Shown in pieces: positions 18,067-27,305 of a stretch of 34,398 bases of DNA. Made by a program: the position numbers and the translations under genes. Source of the DNA: Bacteroidia bacterium (GTDB lineage: Bacteria; Bacteroidota; Bacteroidia; Chitinophagales; Saprospiraceae). The notes beneath the pieces were generated by a model that did no database searches, had not been told where the DNA came from, and saw only the letters and a list, made by a program, of their open reading frames with translations. Numbering within the stretch: the first letter of the stretch is position 1; every line of letters begins with the position of its first letter. The stretch lies in NCBI GenBank assembly GCA_030433135.1, contig JAUILF010000013.1, positions 1-34,398 on the forward strand, written 5' to 3'.

Positions 18067-21000
18067 ATGAGGGTTAGTAAGAGATATACAGGCTGTCAGC
18101 TGCATATGATCAGGGTCATGTTTGTGACTCTATTTAGCTTCATGTGCGCACATTGGACCTATGCTCAAATGAAAGAGTCCATGCCGGTCCTTTTACCGTC
18201 CTATACCAATCATTTTTACCAGGAAGAATCGTCCTTTGTTAGTAAATGTTTTGAAAATGCTGTGGTCGACGAAAAAGGCCGCCTTTGGTTGGGTGTGTGC
18301 GGTGTCCATTCTGTCCTCAATTCCATTGGTGTGCTGTCATTTGATGGCTACGAATTTCATAACCTTCAGTTGGCAGATCCGCAAGGGTTATTAGCCAAAC
18401 CTCATCGACTGGTAGGAATTAGCAGCCTTGGAAAGATGTTCGGTATTGTATTTCCGAATAAAACAAGTCACATTTTTTTTATTGACCCTGCTACTCATGA
18501 AACGGAATATGTAGCAGTTCCCAGGTCAGAAGAATATCCCCTCTCAATCAGAGGTATCAGTGAAACAGCAGATAAGGGATTTTTACTTCTGGGCCTAAGA
18601 AATGGTACTGATTCACTAGAGATGTTATCCTTGAAAAATGGTCAACTGGCAAGAACGTGGATACGGGAATTTCCTGGGACACGGTGGTCGAGGAGATTTG
18701 TTCTACCAGTGGTTGATACTCCTGAAGAAACCTGGTATATGCTTTCGACTTCTACCGTTTATAGGTTTGATAAGGCTGAGCAGGAACACAAAGAGTACAG
18801 CTTTGTAAATGAATGGCAGAACAGCGACGCCGATAACAGGGTAATTGTTGATCTCAGGATTCCATACCTGATTCATAGTGTGGATGGTGTGCTATTTGCA
18901 TTGATGATCCGGGAGAATGGAACACCAGGATTTTTTCAATACAGCACTGATGAGGATCGATTTATTTCAATGAAAAACGACCTGCCATCAGACTGGGCAC
19001 CGGAAGGTATTTTTGTCGATCAGATTGGACAGCTCTGTTTTCTATTTAAAGACGAGCACGATACCTACAAAGCGATATTGCGGGACACCCTGGGAGCTTT
19101 TTATGATTACTCCCGAATGGTTGAGCAGCAATCCCAGATTACAAGACTCATTGCCACAGATTTTTTCAAGCAGGTCTTCGTGACCAGTACAACGGGACTT
19201 TTTAGTGTCGGCCTTCGACAGTCAGATGCCATCCGGCATGAATTGAATGGAACCTGGATCAGTTCAATGATAGAATTGCCAAACGGGGAAATCCTGGTCA
19301 ACAGCACTCTGGAAGAATGGTATACACTCGATCCGGTAACAGGCAGGTCAGCCCAATTCGACGGGCCTGATTGTGGCGTTTCACCTTCTGTTTTTCAGCC
19401 GGGTATGAAACAACAGTTGCATAAAGATCGAGCAGGCCAGGTATGGTTCCTCTCTGATCATTATCTGGTGGAGTATGACCCAATGCTCAATACTTGTCGT
19501 GCATTTGATTTAGGAAGAGAATGCAAGTTGTTTGCCTTCATGGACGATCGCAGGGTGGTTCTGGTGTTTGGTGGAAACAAAATTGGCATTTACGACACCG
19601 GAATCCGGGACTACGTTGATATGGGTGCGGGGATTCCTTCTGAGCTTCCAGGCCGGGTTCGTGACCTATACTTTGATGACCAGGGCATACTCTGGATTCC
19701 GACCAATTATGGATTATGGAAATTGAACCTGGAGAAAGGGGAAACTGACGTACTGGGTCTTGACGGCACATTTGGAGATGTCCGTTTTCCATGTATTTAT
19801 GGAGCACCAGATGGCAAGATATGGTTGGGCACCTATTTCTCAGGTTTGGTTATTTATGATCCTGTTTCCGGTTTAGTTAAAACCATCGATCATCGGCAGG
19901 GCCTGTCAAGCAATGCTGTTATGAGTCTGGTAGCAGATGATCAGGGTGATGTTTGGGTTGGAACAGAATACGGAATCACCCTGATATCTAAAGAAGGTGA
20001 CATCATCAGAGAGTTTCACAGAGGAGATGGACTGGGATATGAAGTGTTCGAGCGATTTGATGCGTACAAGGATGGGAAGGGACGTCTATATTTTGGAAGC
20101 CGGAATGGCCTGACCATTATTGACCCGGGAAGGCTCAAGTCTGATCTGAAGCACAAGGAGAATGTACATTTGTTTGTAACAGAAATGTCTTATTTCGATA
20201 GCCAGGAGGAGAGGGATGTGGTTAAGCATGGCTTTTCGAATCAATTGGAGGAAGTGGACCTTCCGGCTAACCGTCGATACTTACGTGTGAATTATGCTGT
20301 ATCCAGCTATGTCGAGCCCGGGCGTAACAGATATGCCTACAAGTTGGATGGGATAGATGACAAATGGAATTATGTGGGTAACCAGCATGAACTCGTGCTA
20401 AACCATTTGCCCGCCGGTAAGTACGATATTCTGATTAAGGGATCGGATTATGCTAATAATTGGACCAACGATCCTTTGGTGATTTCCGTAAATGCCAGGG
20501 AATATTTCTATAATCAGCGAGCATTCTATGCCGGGTTGGTCGGCCTCGTCGCCCTGATCGCATTCTTTTGGGTGCGACGGCTCAGAACAGAAAAACTGAG
20601 GTTGGAGAGTGAGGTAAACAGAAGAACAAGTCAAATTCGGTCAGATAAGGAAATCATACAACGTCAGGCTCAGAGCCTTCGGCAACTCGATGAAATGAAA
20701 TCGCGGTTTTTTACCAATATTTCTCACGAGTTACGTACACCCATCACACTAATTAATCTGCCGGTTGAGCAAATACTAACGAAATCAGGACAGGCTCTGA
20801 GTGAAAACATGCAGCGAAACCTTGAGACGATTCTGCGTAATGGCAAGAATCTATTGCGGCTGGTAGACGAACTTTTTGATTTATCTCGCCTGGAAGAGGG
20901 AAAATTGGAGCTGAACAAAACAGACATTAATCTCTATGGATTTTTCCTTGAGGTTTATGAAGCATTTGAAAATACGGCTCTGCACAATGAAATTGATTTT

Positions 21001-22287
21001 CAGTTAACCTGCGACCTTCCAGAGAATGCATTTTACCGGGCAGACTCCAATCGCCTGAGGACCATTGTGAGTAACCTCATATCGAATGCATTGAAATTTA
21101 CACCGAGGGGTGGGCAAGTACGTGTTTCGGTTCAGGAAGGAAAACTGGAAAAGTACCCTGGTGTGGAAGTATTAGATCAAAAGATCAATAGGGAACTTGC
21201 CGTAGTTGTATCAGATTCCGGTCCTGGAATCGATTCCGAAGATTTACCTAAAATTTTCCAGCGTTATTTTCAAGCTGAGAACGGAGTTCCATCAGCATCA
21301 ACCGGAATGGGAATTGGTCTGGCACTGTCTGCTGAACTAACTAAATTGATGAACGGAACGCTCACAGTTGACAGTGAGCCTGGAAAGGGAAGTGTATTTA
21401 CACTTAGGGTTCCTATGGCTAGAGATTTGTCTGACAGACAGATCAAAAATGTGAAAGCATCAGGTGAGAGTGTGTTAGAGGAGGTGGAGTTACGCGATGC
21501 ATTGATAACGCCCAATGAGGATTCTTACCGTCTTCTCATCGTGGAAGATAATGTAGAAATGCAGCATTTGCTTCAGACGCTATTGTCAGAAAGGTATCAT
21601 TGCCTGATTGTTGGCAATGGAAAGGAGGCCTGGGATAAGATAGAAAGTAAAGAACTCCTACCCGGAGATGTCGACTTGATTATCTCTGATATTATGATGC
21701 CGGAAATGGATGGTTATACATTATTAGCACTCCTTAAGAAAGAAGATGAATGGCAAAATATTCCGGTAATAATGCTGACTGCGCGCACTGCGCAAGAAGA
21801 CAAACTTCGTGCTCTGCGATTGGGAATAGACGATTATTTGACCAAGCCTTTTTCTGAAAAGGAATTACTCCTGCGTGTTTATAACCTAATTCACAATGCC
21901 GTCTTGCGGCAAAATTTCCGTAAGGTGTTGGAACCTGCACTTAAGGTGGGGTTTGAAGATGTACCGTCTTCTGACCAGCAATGGCTAGAACAACTGGAAG
22001 AGGTAGCAAAGAATGCTTTGCAGAAAAAGCTTCCTCTGACCAAGGTCTATCTGGCGCAGGAGATGGCTGTCAGTGAAAGACACCTCTTGCGATTGGTTAA
22101 GGAGTTGACAGGTTTGACCGTAAGTAAATACATTTTGGAGGTTAAACTGCAGAAAGCCAGGCATTTGCTTGAAAGTCATACTTTCCCGACCATAGCTGAA
22201 GTTTCTTTCGCATGCGGATTCAGGAGCCCGGGATATTTCTCAAAGGTTTTTGAAAAACATTATGGTAAAAAACCGTCTGATTTCTGA
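18067..22287 (+). CDS. hybrid two-component system sensor/regulator (propeller, histidine kinase, receiver, AraC)
   Basis: This is a one-protein sensor and transcription factor of the Bacteroidota HTCS type. A signal peptide or first membrane segment (about 14-35) leads into a periplasmic two-component-regulator propeller (about 40-740) and a Y_Y_Y domain (about 745-825, ending in the NHLPAGKYDILIKG region). A membrane helix follows at about 830-850 (AFYAGLVGLVALIAFFWV). The kinase has its H-box FFTNISHELRTPITL (His about 887), N-box NLISNALKFTP and G-boxes SGPGI and GMGIGLAL. The receiver has EDNVEMQ, the phospho-acceptor Asp about 1208 in ISDIMMPEMDGY, and the Lys in DDYLTKPF. The AraC-type HTH at the C-terminus ends HYGKKPSDF. 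All catalytic residues are present. I use the ATG at 18067 and not the TTG at 18064. Its target is unknown; a secreted beta-helix protein gene follows directly, while susCD is 12 kb away. Confidence 0.95.
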   Translation: MRVSKRYTGCQLHMIRVMFVTLFSFMCAHWTYAQMKESMPVLLPSYTNHFYQEESSFVSKCFENAVVDEKGRLWLGVCGVHSVLNSIGVLSFDGYEFHNLQLADPQGLLAKPHRLVGISSLGKMFGIVFPNKTSHIFFIDPATHETEYVAVPRSEEYPLSIRGISETADKGFLLLGLRNGTDSLEMLSLKNGQLARTWIREFPGTRWSRRFVLPVVDTPEETWYMLSTSTVYRFDKAEQEHKEYSFVNEWQNSDADNRVIVDLRIPYLIHSVDGVLFALMIRENGTPGFFQYSTDEDRFISMKNDLPSDWAPEGIFVDQIGQLCFLFKDEHDTYKAILRDTLGAFYDYSRMVEQQSQITRLIATDFFKQVFVTSTTGLFSVGLRQSDAIRHELNGTWISSMIELPNGEILVNSTLEEWYTLDPVTGRSAQFDGPDCGVSPSVFQPGMKQQLHKDRAGQVWFLSDHYLVEYDPMLNTCRAFDLGRECKLFAFMDDRRVVLVFGGNKIGIYDTGIRDYVDMGAGIPSELPGRVRDLYFDDQGILWIPTNYGLWKLNLEKGETDVLGLDGTFGDVRFPCIYGAPDGKIWLGTYFSGLVIYDPVSGLVKTIDHRQGLSSNAVMSLVADDQGDVWVGTEYGITLISKEGDIIREFHRGDGLGYEVFERFDAYKDGKGRLYFGSRNGLTIIDPGRLKSDLKHKENVHLFVTEMSYFDSQEERDVVKHGFSNQLEEVDLPANRRYLRVNYAVSSYVEPGRNRYAYKLDGIDDKWNYVGNQHELVLNHLPAGKYDILIKGSDYANNWTNDPLVISVNAREYFYNQRAFYAGLVGLVALIAFFWVRRLRTEKLRLESEVNRRTSQIRSDKEIIQRQAQSLRQLDEMKSRFFTNISHELRTPITLINLPVEQILTKSGQALSENMQRNLETILRNGKNLLRLVDELFDLSRLEEGKLELNKTDINLYGFFLEVYEAFENTALHNEIDFQLTCDLPENAFYRADSNRLRTIVSNLISNALKFTPRGGQVRVSVQEGKLEKYPGVEVLDQKINRELAVVVSDSGPGIDSEDLPKIFQRYFQAENGVPSASTGMGIGLALSAELTKLMNGTLTVDSEPGKGSVFTLRVPMARDLSDRQIKNVKASGESVLEEVELRDALITPNEDSYRLLIVEDNVEMQHLLQTLLSERYHCLIVGNGKEAWDKIESKELLPGDVDLIISDIMMPEMDGYTLLALLKKEDEWQNIPVIMLTARTAQEDKLRALRLGIDDYLTKPFSEKELLLRVYNLIHNAVLRQNFRKVLEPALKVGFEDVPSSDQQWLEQLEEVAKNALQKKLPLTKVYLAQEMAVSERHLLRLVKELTGLTVSKYILEVKLQKARHLLESHTFPTIAEVSFACGFRSPGYFSKVFEKHYGKKPSDF

Positions 22288-22381
22288 AAGCTGCTAAGCC
22301 CATCTACTGCTCTCACTGTTTATGAGCTATAAGTAACAATTCAGAATCATAAAAGGCCTGAAATTGACATTTTTTGGCCTA

Positions 22382-22410
22382 TTTGTGACATCCGTATGAC
22401 ACCATCTTTG
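22382..22410 (+). promoter_or_regulatory. possible Bacteroidota-type promoter for the beta-helix protein gene
   Basis: TTTG at 22382-22385 and CATCTTTG at 22403-22410 resemble the -33 (TTTG) and -7 (TAnnTTTG) elements used by the Bacteroidota primary sigma factor. The -7 first base is C, and the 17-base spacing is shorter than the usual ~19. It lies about 45 bases before the start codon, so the position is right. This is a weak call. Confidence 0.3.
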
Positions 22411-22455
22411 CGAGTAATTCAGACCAACAACTTGTGAAGAAAGGCCAATTGTCAT

Positions 22456-25400
22456 ATGAAGTATTTATTGAGATTCCAGAAGAAATACCGTTTCTGTATT
22501 TTGCTTTTGCTGATAGTAAGTGACTTATCAGCCCAAATTTTTGTTGATAGTTCAGCCGTGAGTGGATCTAATGATGGCACCTCGTGGCCTAATGCATACA
22601 TAACTCTTACTGATGCTTTGGCGGCAGCAGCGGGAGGAGATTCTATATTTGTCAGCAAAGGCACTTACTACCCGGATGAATACACTGACTCTGGTATAAT
22701 AGTTGATTCAGATAACAGTAGCATTTCCTTTGACATCCCGGATAATGTTGTTCTGTTGGGAGGGTTTTGTACAAGCTCTTTTGACACAACTATTTCCTCG
22801 CGCGACTGGAAGAGGCACCAAACTATTCTCAGTGGAGACATCGATCAGGATGAATTGCTGAATGGAAATAGCTATCACGTAGTCAATTGCTCACAAGGAT
22901 TGTCAGCTGAACTTGATGGGTTTAAGGTTACTGCAGGGAATGCCACTGGGTCCACAAATGCACAGAGGAGGGGTGGAGGGATTTGGTGTAATAAGGCGAA
23001 CATCATCTTGAGAAATATGCTGGTCACCGGGAATCGAGCTCTGGTAGCAGGAGGTGGAATGACTGTTACGAATGAAAGTAACCTTACTATGTTGAACTGT
23101 ATCCTTTCAGAAAATCATAGTGTGGGTATTTCCAAGCTGGGTGGAGGAGCCATTTACACAGCGAACAGTAAACTAATCTCAGTTAACACGGACTACGTTG
23201 GAAACCTCTGTGATGATGCCCATGGTGGAGCGATTAATGGGGTAGGATCTGTTGTTGATTTGGTTAATTGCACCATTACCGGAAACGCTTCGCGGCTAAA
23301 TGGTAGCGCATTGCTTTTGCAAGAGAGAGCACAAAGTAGTATACGTAATTGCATTTTATGGAATAATTGGATCATAGAAACAGATACATCCAGCGGTCAA
23401 ATAGTCTCCAATGACAGCTCACTGGTTGTAGTGGAAAATTCTATCATTCAACATTCTGGCGGCAGTGGTAGTTGGTCTGTCAGTAACATTACCGACGGCG
23501 GAGGGAACCTGGATAGCGACCCCTTGTTTGTCCTGGATGCTGATCCGACATCTACTCCCAATAGTGTGGGTGTCTTTCAGTTAAAGTGTGGGTCACCAGC
23601 TATAAATTTCGGTGCAAACAATTTGTATGCAGACTCCTTTCCACCAGTAGACCTTGCCGGTAATGAACGACACGTGCACAGCAGTATTGATATGGGAGCC
23701 TATGAGTTCTTCGATCGAGTGTGGCATGTAGATAGTGCGGCAGCTTCCGGTGGAGATGGTCTCAGTTGGAAGACAGCTTTCAATTCATTGCAGGACGCAC
23801 TTTTAAGTGCTTGTGAGTTTGATTCGATTTATGTCAGTAAGGGTAGTTATTATCCTGACCTTTATGAAGGAGGAATGTTAGATCTGGATGATCAGGCTGT
23901 ATCTTTTTCTGTGCCGGATGAGGTGGTACTATTGGGTGGTTTTAGCACCGGGAATGGTGATACCACCCTGGATAAACGAGATTGGATTAAATATCAAACC
24001 ATTCTCAGTGGTGATATAGATCAGGATGGCACAGAGCAAAATAATAGCTACAACGTGATCAAATGCGTTTTCGGAGTGTCAGCAGAACTTGATGGTTTCA
24101 TTGTCTCTGCCGGGAATGCCAATGGAACGACAAACATACAAAGGAGAGGAGGAGGGATTTTTTGTAATAACGTGGACATCATATTGAGAAATATGGTGAT
24201 CACCGGCAATCGAGCCATTGATGCGGGAGGTGGAATGGTTATAACGAATGGCAGTAAAGTTATGATGATGAATTCTAGCTTGTCTGCAAATAGGCATACG
24301 ATCAATTTCATTGGCGGGGGAGCCATTTACATAATGAATAGTGAACTAACCTCAATTAATACAGAGTACATTGGAAACAAATGTGACTTTGATCCCGGTG
24401 GAGCTATATATGCTTTCGGAGCTGATGTGGATTTAGTCAATTGTACTGTTAGTGGTAATGCTTCTGAGGAATTGAGTAGTGCATTGCTTCTAAGCGATGG
24501 AACACAATGTAGCATACAAAATTGTATCGTGTGGAACAACTGGAGATCAGCAATGGATACTACCACTGTTACCATTGTTTCAGAAGGGAACTCTGATGTT
24601 GTTATCAGTAATTCCATCATACAGAATTCTGGTGGCAGCGGTAGTTGGTCTGTAAATAACGTTATTGATGGTGGTCGAAATAGGGATGTTGATCCGGCAT
24701 TTGAGATCGATTCCGATCCCTTGACGTCACCTAACAGTACCGGAGATCTGCGCTTAAGGTTCTATTCACCGGCTATAGACGCTGGTGATAAAACGTTATA
24801 CGCTGATACCTTTGTTATGGTAGATCTGGCAGGAAATGAACGGATCTTTCCAGATGAAATCGACATGGGAGCGTATGAGTATTTCGTCCCCTGTGAAGAT
24901 ACCAGGGTACTGTACGTAGATTCCGCTGCAGTTGCCGGTGGAGATGGTCTAAGTTGGAGCACACCTTTTCGCACTTTACAGGATGCCTTGAAATATCCCT
25001 GTGAGTTTGATTCCATTTTCGTCGGTAAGGGCACTTATTATCCAGATGAATTCACCAATACGGATACGATTGTTGATAGTGATGTTCGTGCTACTTCGTT
25101 CATCCTGCCTGACAGCATAGTTGTACTTGGAGGGTTTTGTGTAGACGCCGGCGATACTACACTGGCTGCCAGGGATTGGAAGAAGCATGAGACGATATTA
25201 AGTGGTGATATAGATCAGAACGAAGAACTCGGTAACAACAGCTACCACGTACTGGTAAGTTCTCAGGTAAGCGATGCAACCATCCTTGACGGTTTCACTA
25301 TTAGCGGTGGCAATGCAAACGGTGACGGGGCTCAGTCAAGGGGTGGGGGTATATTTAACAACCATGGTGATATAGTGATCCGAAACTGCAAGATATCGGA

Positions 25401-26517
25401 TAACAGTTGTAGTCAGGGAGGAGGTGGAATGATAGTTGCAAATCAGAGTAAGCCGACACTGACAAACAACTTATGGGTGGGAAACCGAGCTCAGATATCT
25501 GGAGGTGCCATAGATGTTGCCAATAGTGATGTTGTCTTGATAAATAATGCCTTCAAGGGAAATCGGGCTGTTACCAGCAGAGGTGGAGCAGTGAATAACC
25601 GACTCGGTGGTACCAGTACGATCATCAACAGTACGTTTAGTGGCAATGCAGCAGCTGCCGGTGGTGCGATTGCAAATATTGATGCAGGAAGTCTGACCAA
25701 ACTGGATAATTGCATCGTTTGGAACAACCGTAGTGGCAATAGCATTAATGCGGTGAGTGCTTCCGTAGATAATGCCGATAGTGGTACATCGATCATCCGA
25801 AGTAGTATTTTGGATAACTCCGGTGGTAGTGATGCCTGGAACAATGCGATCGGGAGTGATGGAGGGGGAAACAAAGATGTCGACCCCGAATTTGTAACGG
25901 ATGCAAATCCGTCAGGTGCGGCTAATGAGTCCGGAGACCTGCGCTTGATGCCCACCTCTCCAGCTGTGAATTGTGGTTCCGATATTTTGTATTCCGATAC
26001 CTTTCCTGATTATGATCTTGCATGTGGAGATCGTCTTGCTTGTGGCCGAATCGATATGGGCGCCTTTGAAGTTCTGGACACCGTAGCTCCAACAATCACA
26101 TGTCCTTTGGACACAACCATTGATTGCATGGCCAGTACAGACACTATGTATATGGGTTTCGTGGAGGCTGAAGACCTGTTTGGTATTGACACTATTTATT
26201 ATAGAGATTCACTTACCGGAGATCAATGTTTGGTCACAGATACATTGTTTCGGACTTTTATAATATTGGACAAGAGCGGGAATATAGCGAGCTGTACTCA
26301 ATTGATCATTCTCGCACCACCAGATCATTGTACTACAGTTTCGACATTTGATAATGGAGCCTGGGATATACCACCAAGTTTATCCCGCATGGCGATTATT
26401 GCAGATGACTATGATACTGCTACCTACGGTGGTTTTGATGCCTGCACATTGACGGTCCATCCCGGGGTTGTATTTGAAGTGCAGCAGGGAGACCTGGTCA
26501 ATATATTGAATGATTGA
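22456..26517 (+). CDS. secreted modular parallel beta-helix protein, probably truncated at the C-terminus
   Basis: This large exported surface protein resembles those that carry choice-of-anchor or PbH1 repeats. Residues 1-26 are a signal peptide ending LSAQ. Three homologous modules of about 395 residues follow. Each opens with a VDS..(S/A)GG(D)G.SW..(A/P)F/Y..L.DAL motif (near residues 29, 423 and 819), continues with YYPD, WKKHETILSGDIDQ-like and RGGGI.CN motifs, and ends in DMGAYE. These are right-handed beta-helix folds typical of adhesins or polysaccharide-active proteins, but I see no catalytic site. A HYR-like domain (APTITCPLDTTIDC, about 1210-1290) comes next. The chain then enters a domain usually found before type IX sorting signals (AIIADDYDTATYGGFDACTL) and stops at LVNILND. 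A C-terminal secretion domain is therefore missing, which suggests a 3' truncation. Confidence 0.85.
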   Translation: MKYLLRFQKKYRFCILLLLIVSDLSAQIFVDSSAVSGSNDGTSWPNAYITLTDALAAAAGGDSIFVSKGTYYPDEYTDSGIIVDSDNSSISFDIPDNVVLLGGFCTSSFDTTISSRDWKRHQTILSGDIDQDELLNGNSYHVVNCSQGLSAELDGFKVTAGNATGSTNAQRRGGGIWCNKANIILRNMLVTGNRALVAGGGMTVTNESNLTMLNCILSENHSVGISKLGGGAIYTANSKLISVNTDYVGNLCDDAHGGAINGVGSVVDLVNCTITGNASRLNGSALLLQERAQSSIRNCILWNNWIIETDTSSGQIVSNDSSLVVVENSIIQHSGGSGSWSVSNITDGGGNLDSDPLFVLDADPTSTPNSVGVFQLKCGSPAINFGANNLYADSFPPVDLAGNERHVHSSIDMGAYEFFDRVWHVDSAAASGGDGLSWKTAFNSLQDALLSACEFDSIYVSKGSYYPDLYEGGMLDLDDQAVSFSVPDEVVLLGGFSTGNGDTTLDKRDWIKYQTILSGDIDQDGTEQNNSYNVIKCVFGVSAELDGFIVSAGNANGTTNIQRRGGGIFCNNVDIILRNMVITGNRAIDAGGGMVITNGSKVMMMNSSLSANRHTINFIGGGAIYIMNSELTSINTEYIGNKCDFDPGGAIYAFGADVDLVNCTVSGNASEELSSALLLSDGTQCSIQNCIVWNNWRSAMDTTTVTIVSEGNSDVVISNSIIQNSGGSGSWSVNNVIDGGRNRDVDPAFEIDSDPLTSPNSTGDLRLRFYSPAIDAGDKTLYADTFVMVDLAGNERIFPDEIDMGAYEYFVPCEDTRVLYVDSAAVAGGDGLSWSTPFRTLQDALKYPCEFDSIFVGKGTYYPDEFTNTDTIVDSDVRATSFILPDSIVVLGGFCVDAGDTTLAARDWKKHETILSGDIDQNEELGNNSYHVLVSSQVSDATILDGFTISGGNANGDGAQSRGGGIFNNHGDIVIRNCKISDNSCSQGGGGMIVANQSKPTLTNNLWVGNRAQISGGAIDVANSDVVLINNAFKGNRAVTSRGGAVNNRLGGTSTIINSTFSGNAAAAGGAIANIDAGSLTKLDNCIVWNNRSGNSINAVSASVDNADSGTSIIRSSILDNSGGSDAWNNAIGSDGGGNKDVDPEFVTDANPSGAANESGDLRLMPTSPAVNCGSDILYSDTFPDYDLACGDRLACGRIDMGAFEVLDTVAPTITCPLDTTIDCMASTDTMYMGFVEAEDLFGIDTIYYRDSLTGDQCLVTDTLFRTFIILDKSGNIASCTQLIILAPPDHCTTVSTFDNGAWDIPPSLSRMAIIADDYDTATYGGFDACTLTVHPGVVFEVQQGDLVNILND

Positions 26518-27305
26518 CCCAGGACCTGGGATTGTCCGAACGTTTGAACATCTAGCTTTGGTGACCTTTGCGTACCTATACTATCTATTACGAACCAAAT
26601 ATGCCTGCCCAACTGTGTCATTCCCGCCCGACCGGATCGTCATTCGGGCGCGGCAGGGGGGGCAGGGACTCAAAAAGATCTCATGGGAAAAATCAGGAGT
26701 TGCGTGGATGCATGAAGAAGACATCCCTACAGGATGTCAATATGACACTGAGTTCGCTATAGTATATGGAAAAAGACGTCAACTCCCAGTGGCCATCAAG
26801 ATCGCTTGTAACTTGCAAGATGTTGATAAGAAGGTCAAACTAATCGTACATGTACAACCTACTTTTCAAGGATAAGTGTAGCCTTATACATTTGGAGAAA
26901 TGGGATGATAGTTAATATGATTCAGAGAAACATAATTGAGGATAAAGCGCATTGCAACGACCTTGACTCCAAATGGATCCAGCGGTTATACAAGCGATCC
27001 ACCCAGGCCCCTCAAGAGAAGTGCCTATTGATCAATATATTCAGAGAGAACAGGAGCCTTTCCGCCACTTTGGGGAGTTGACTAGAGTTTTGCTTCTTTT
27101 CATCAATGGAAAAGAAGGCCCCCACGGCAGTGGTCCTGACAGCAAGAAGACAACGGACGATTGAGCAGAAATCGCACTGCCCAGGGTTTTCAACCCCATA
27201 TCTTTTCAAGGCATATAAACCTGCGAGAGAAGAAACGAACTATTCATTTTCTGCCAAAAAATGACAGAACTTGATCATTAATGTAATAATCCCGGTTAAA
27301 CCATC
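26518..27305. other. non-coding or decayed region downstream of the truncated beta-helix gene
   Basis: These 790 bases hold no convincing gene. Short frames in the track (26510-26875, 26973-27164 plus; 27012-27209 minus) show no recognisable domain and look like relics or chance frames. Visible structures are CCCAGGACCTGGG (26518-26530) directly after the upstream stop codon, a CTTTGCG string at 26566, and a GC-rich inverted repeat at 26626-26649 inside a GTCATTCCCGCC-like segment. This composition differs from the neighbouring genes. It fits recombination or repeat insertion that removed the 3' end of the upstream gene. Confidence 0.4.
26626..26649. repeat. GC-rich inverted repeat in a possible dispersed intergenic element
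   Basis: GCCCGA and TCGGGC form a perfect 6-bp stem around a 12-base loop. The flanking TGTCATTCCCGCCC and the G-run at 26656-26662 recall the GTCATTCCCGC type of palindromic intergenic repeat found in many bacterial genomes. It is not followed by a T-tract, so it is not an ordinary terminator on the plus strand. Confidence 0.35.

Noticed and set aside
22352-22380. Terminator after the hybrid regulator (AGGCC...GGCCT around a T-run)
   Set aside because: The stem is only 5 bp with a long loop, and the T-run lies inside the loop, not after the stem.
25491-25955. 154-aa minus-strand ORF and similar minus-strand ORFs at 24048-24620
   Set aside because: They are antisense to repeated glycine/asparagine-rich modules of the beta-helix gene and reflect its codon pattern.
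26510-26875. 121-aa plus-strand ORF after the beta-helix gene
   Set aside because: No signal, domain or homologous motif is visible, the composition is mixed, and it overlaps the upstream stop; treated as relic DNA.
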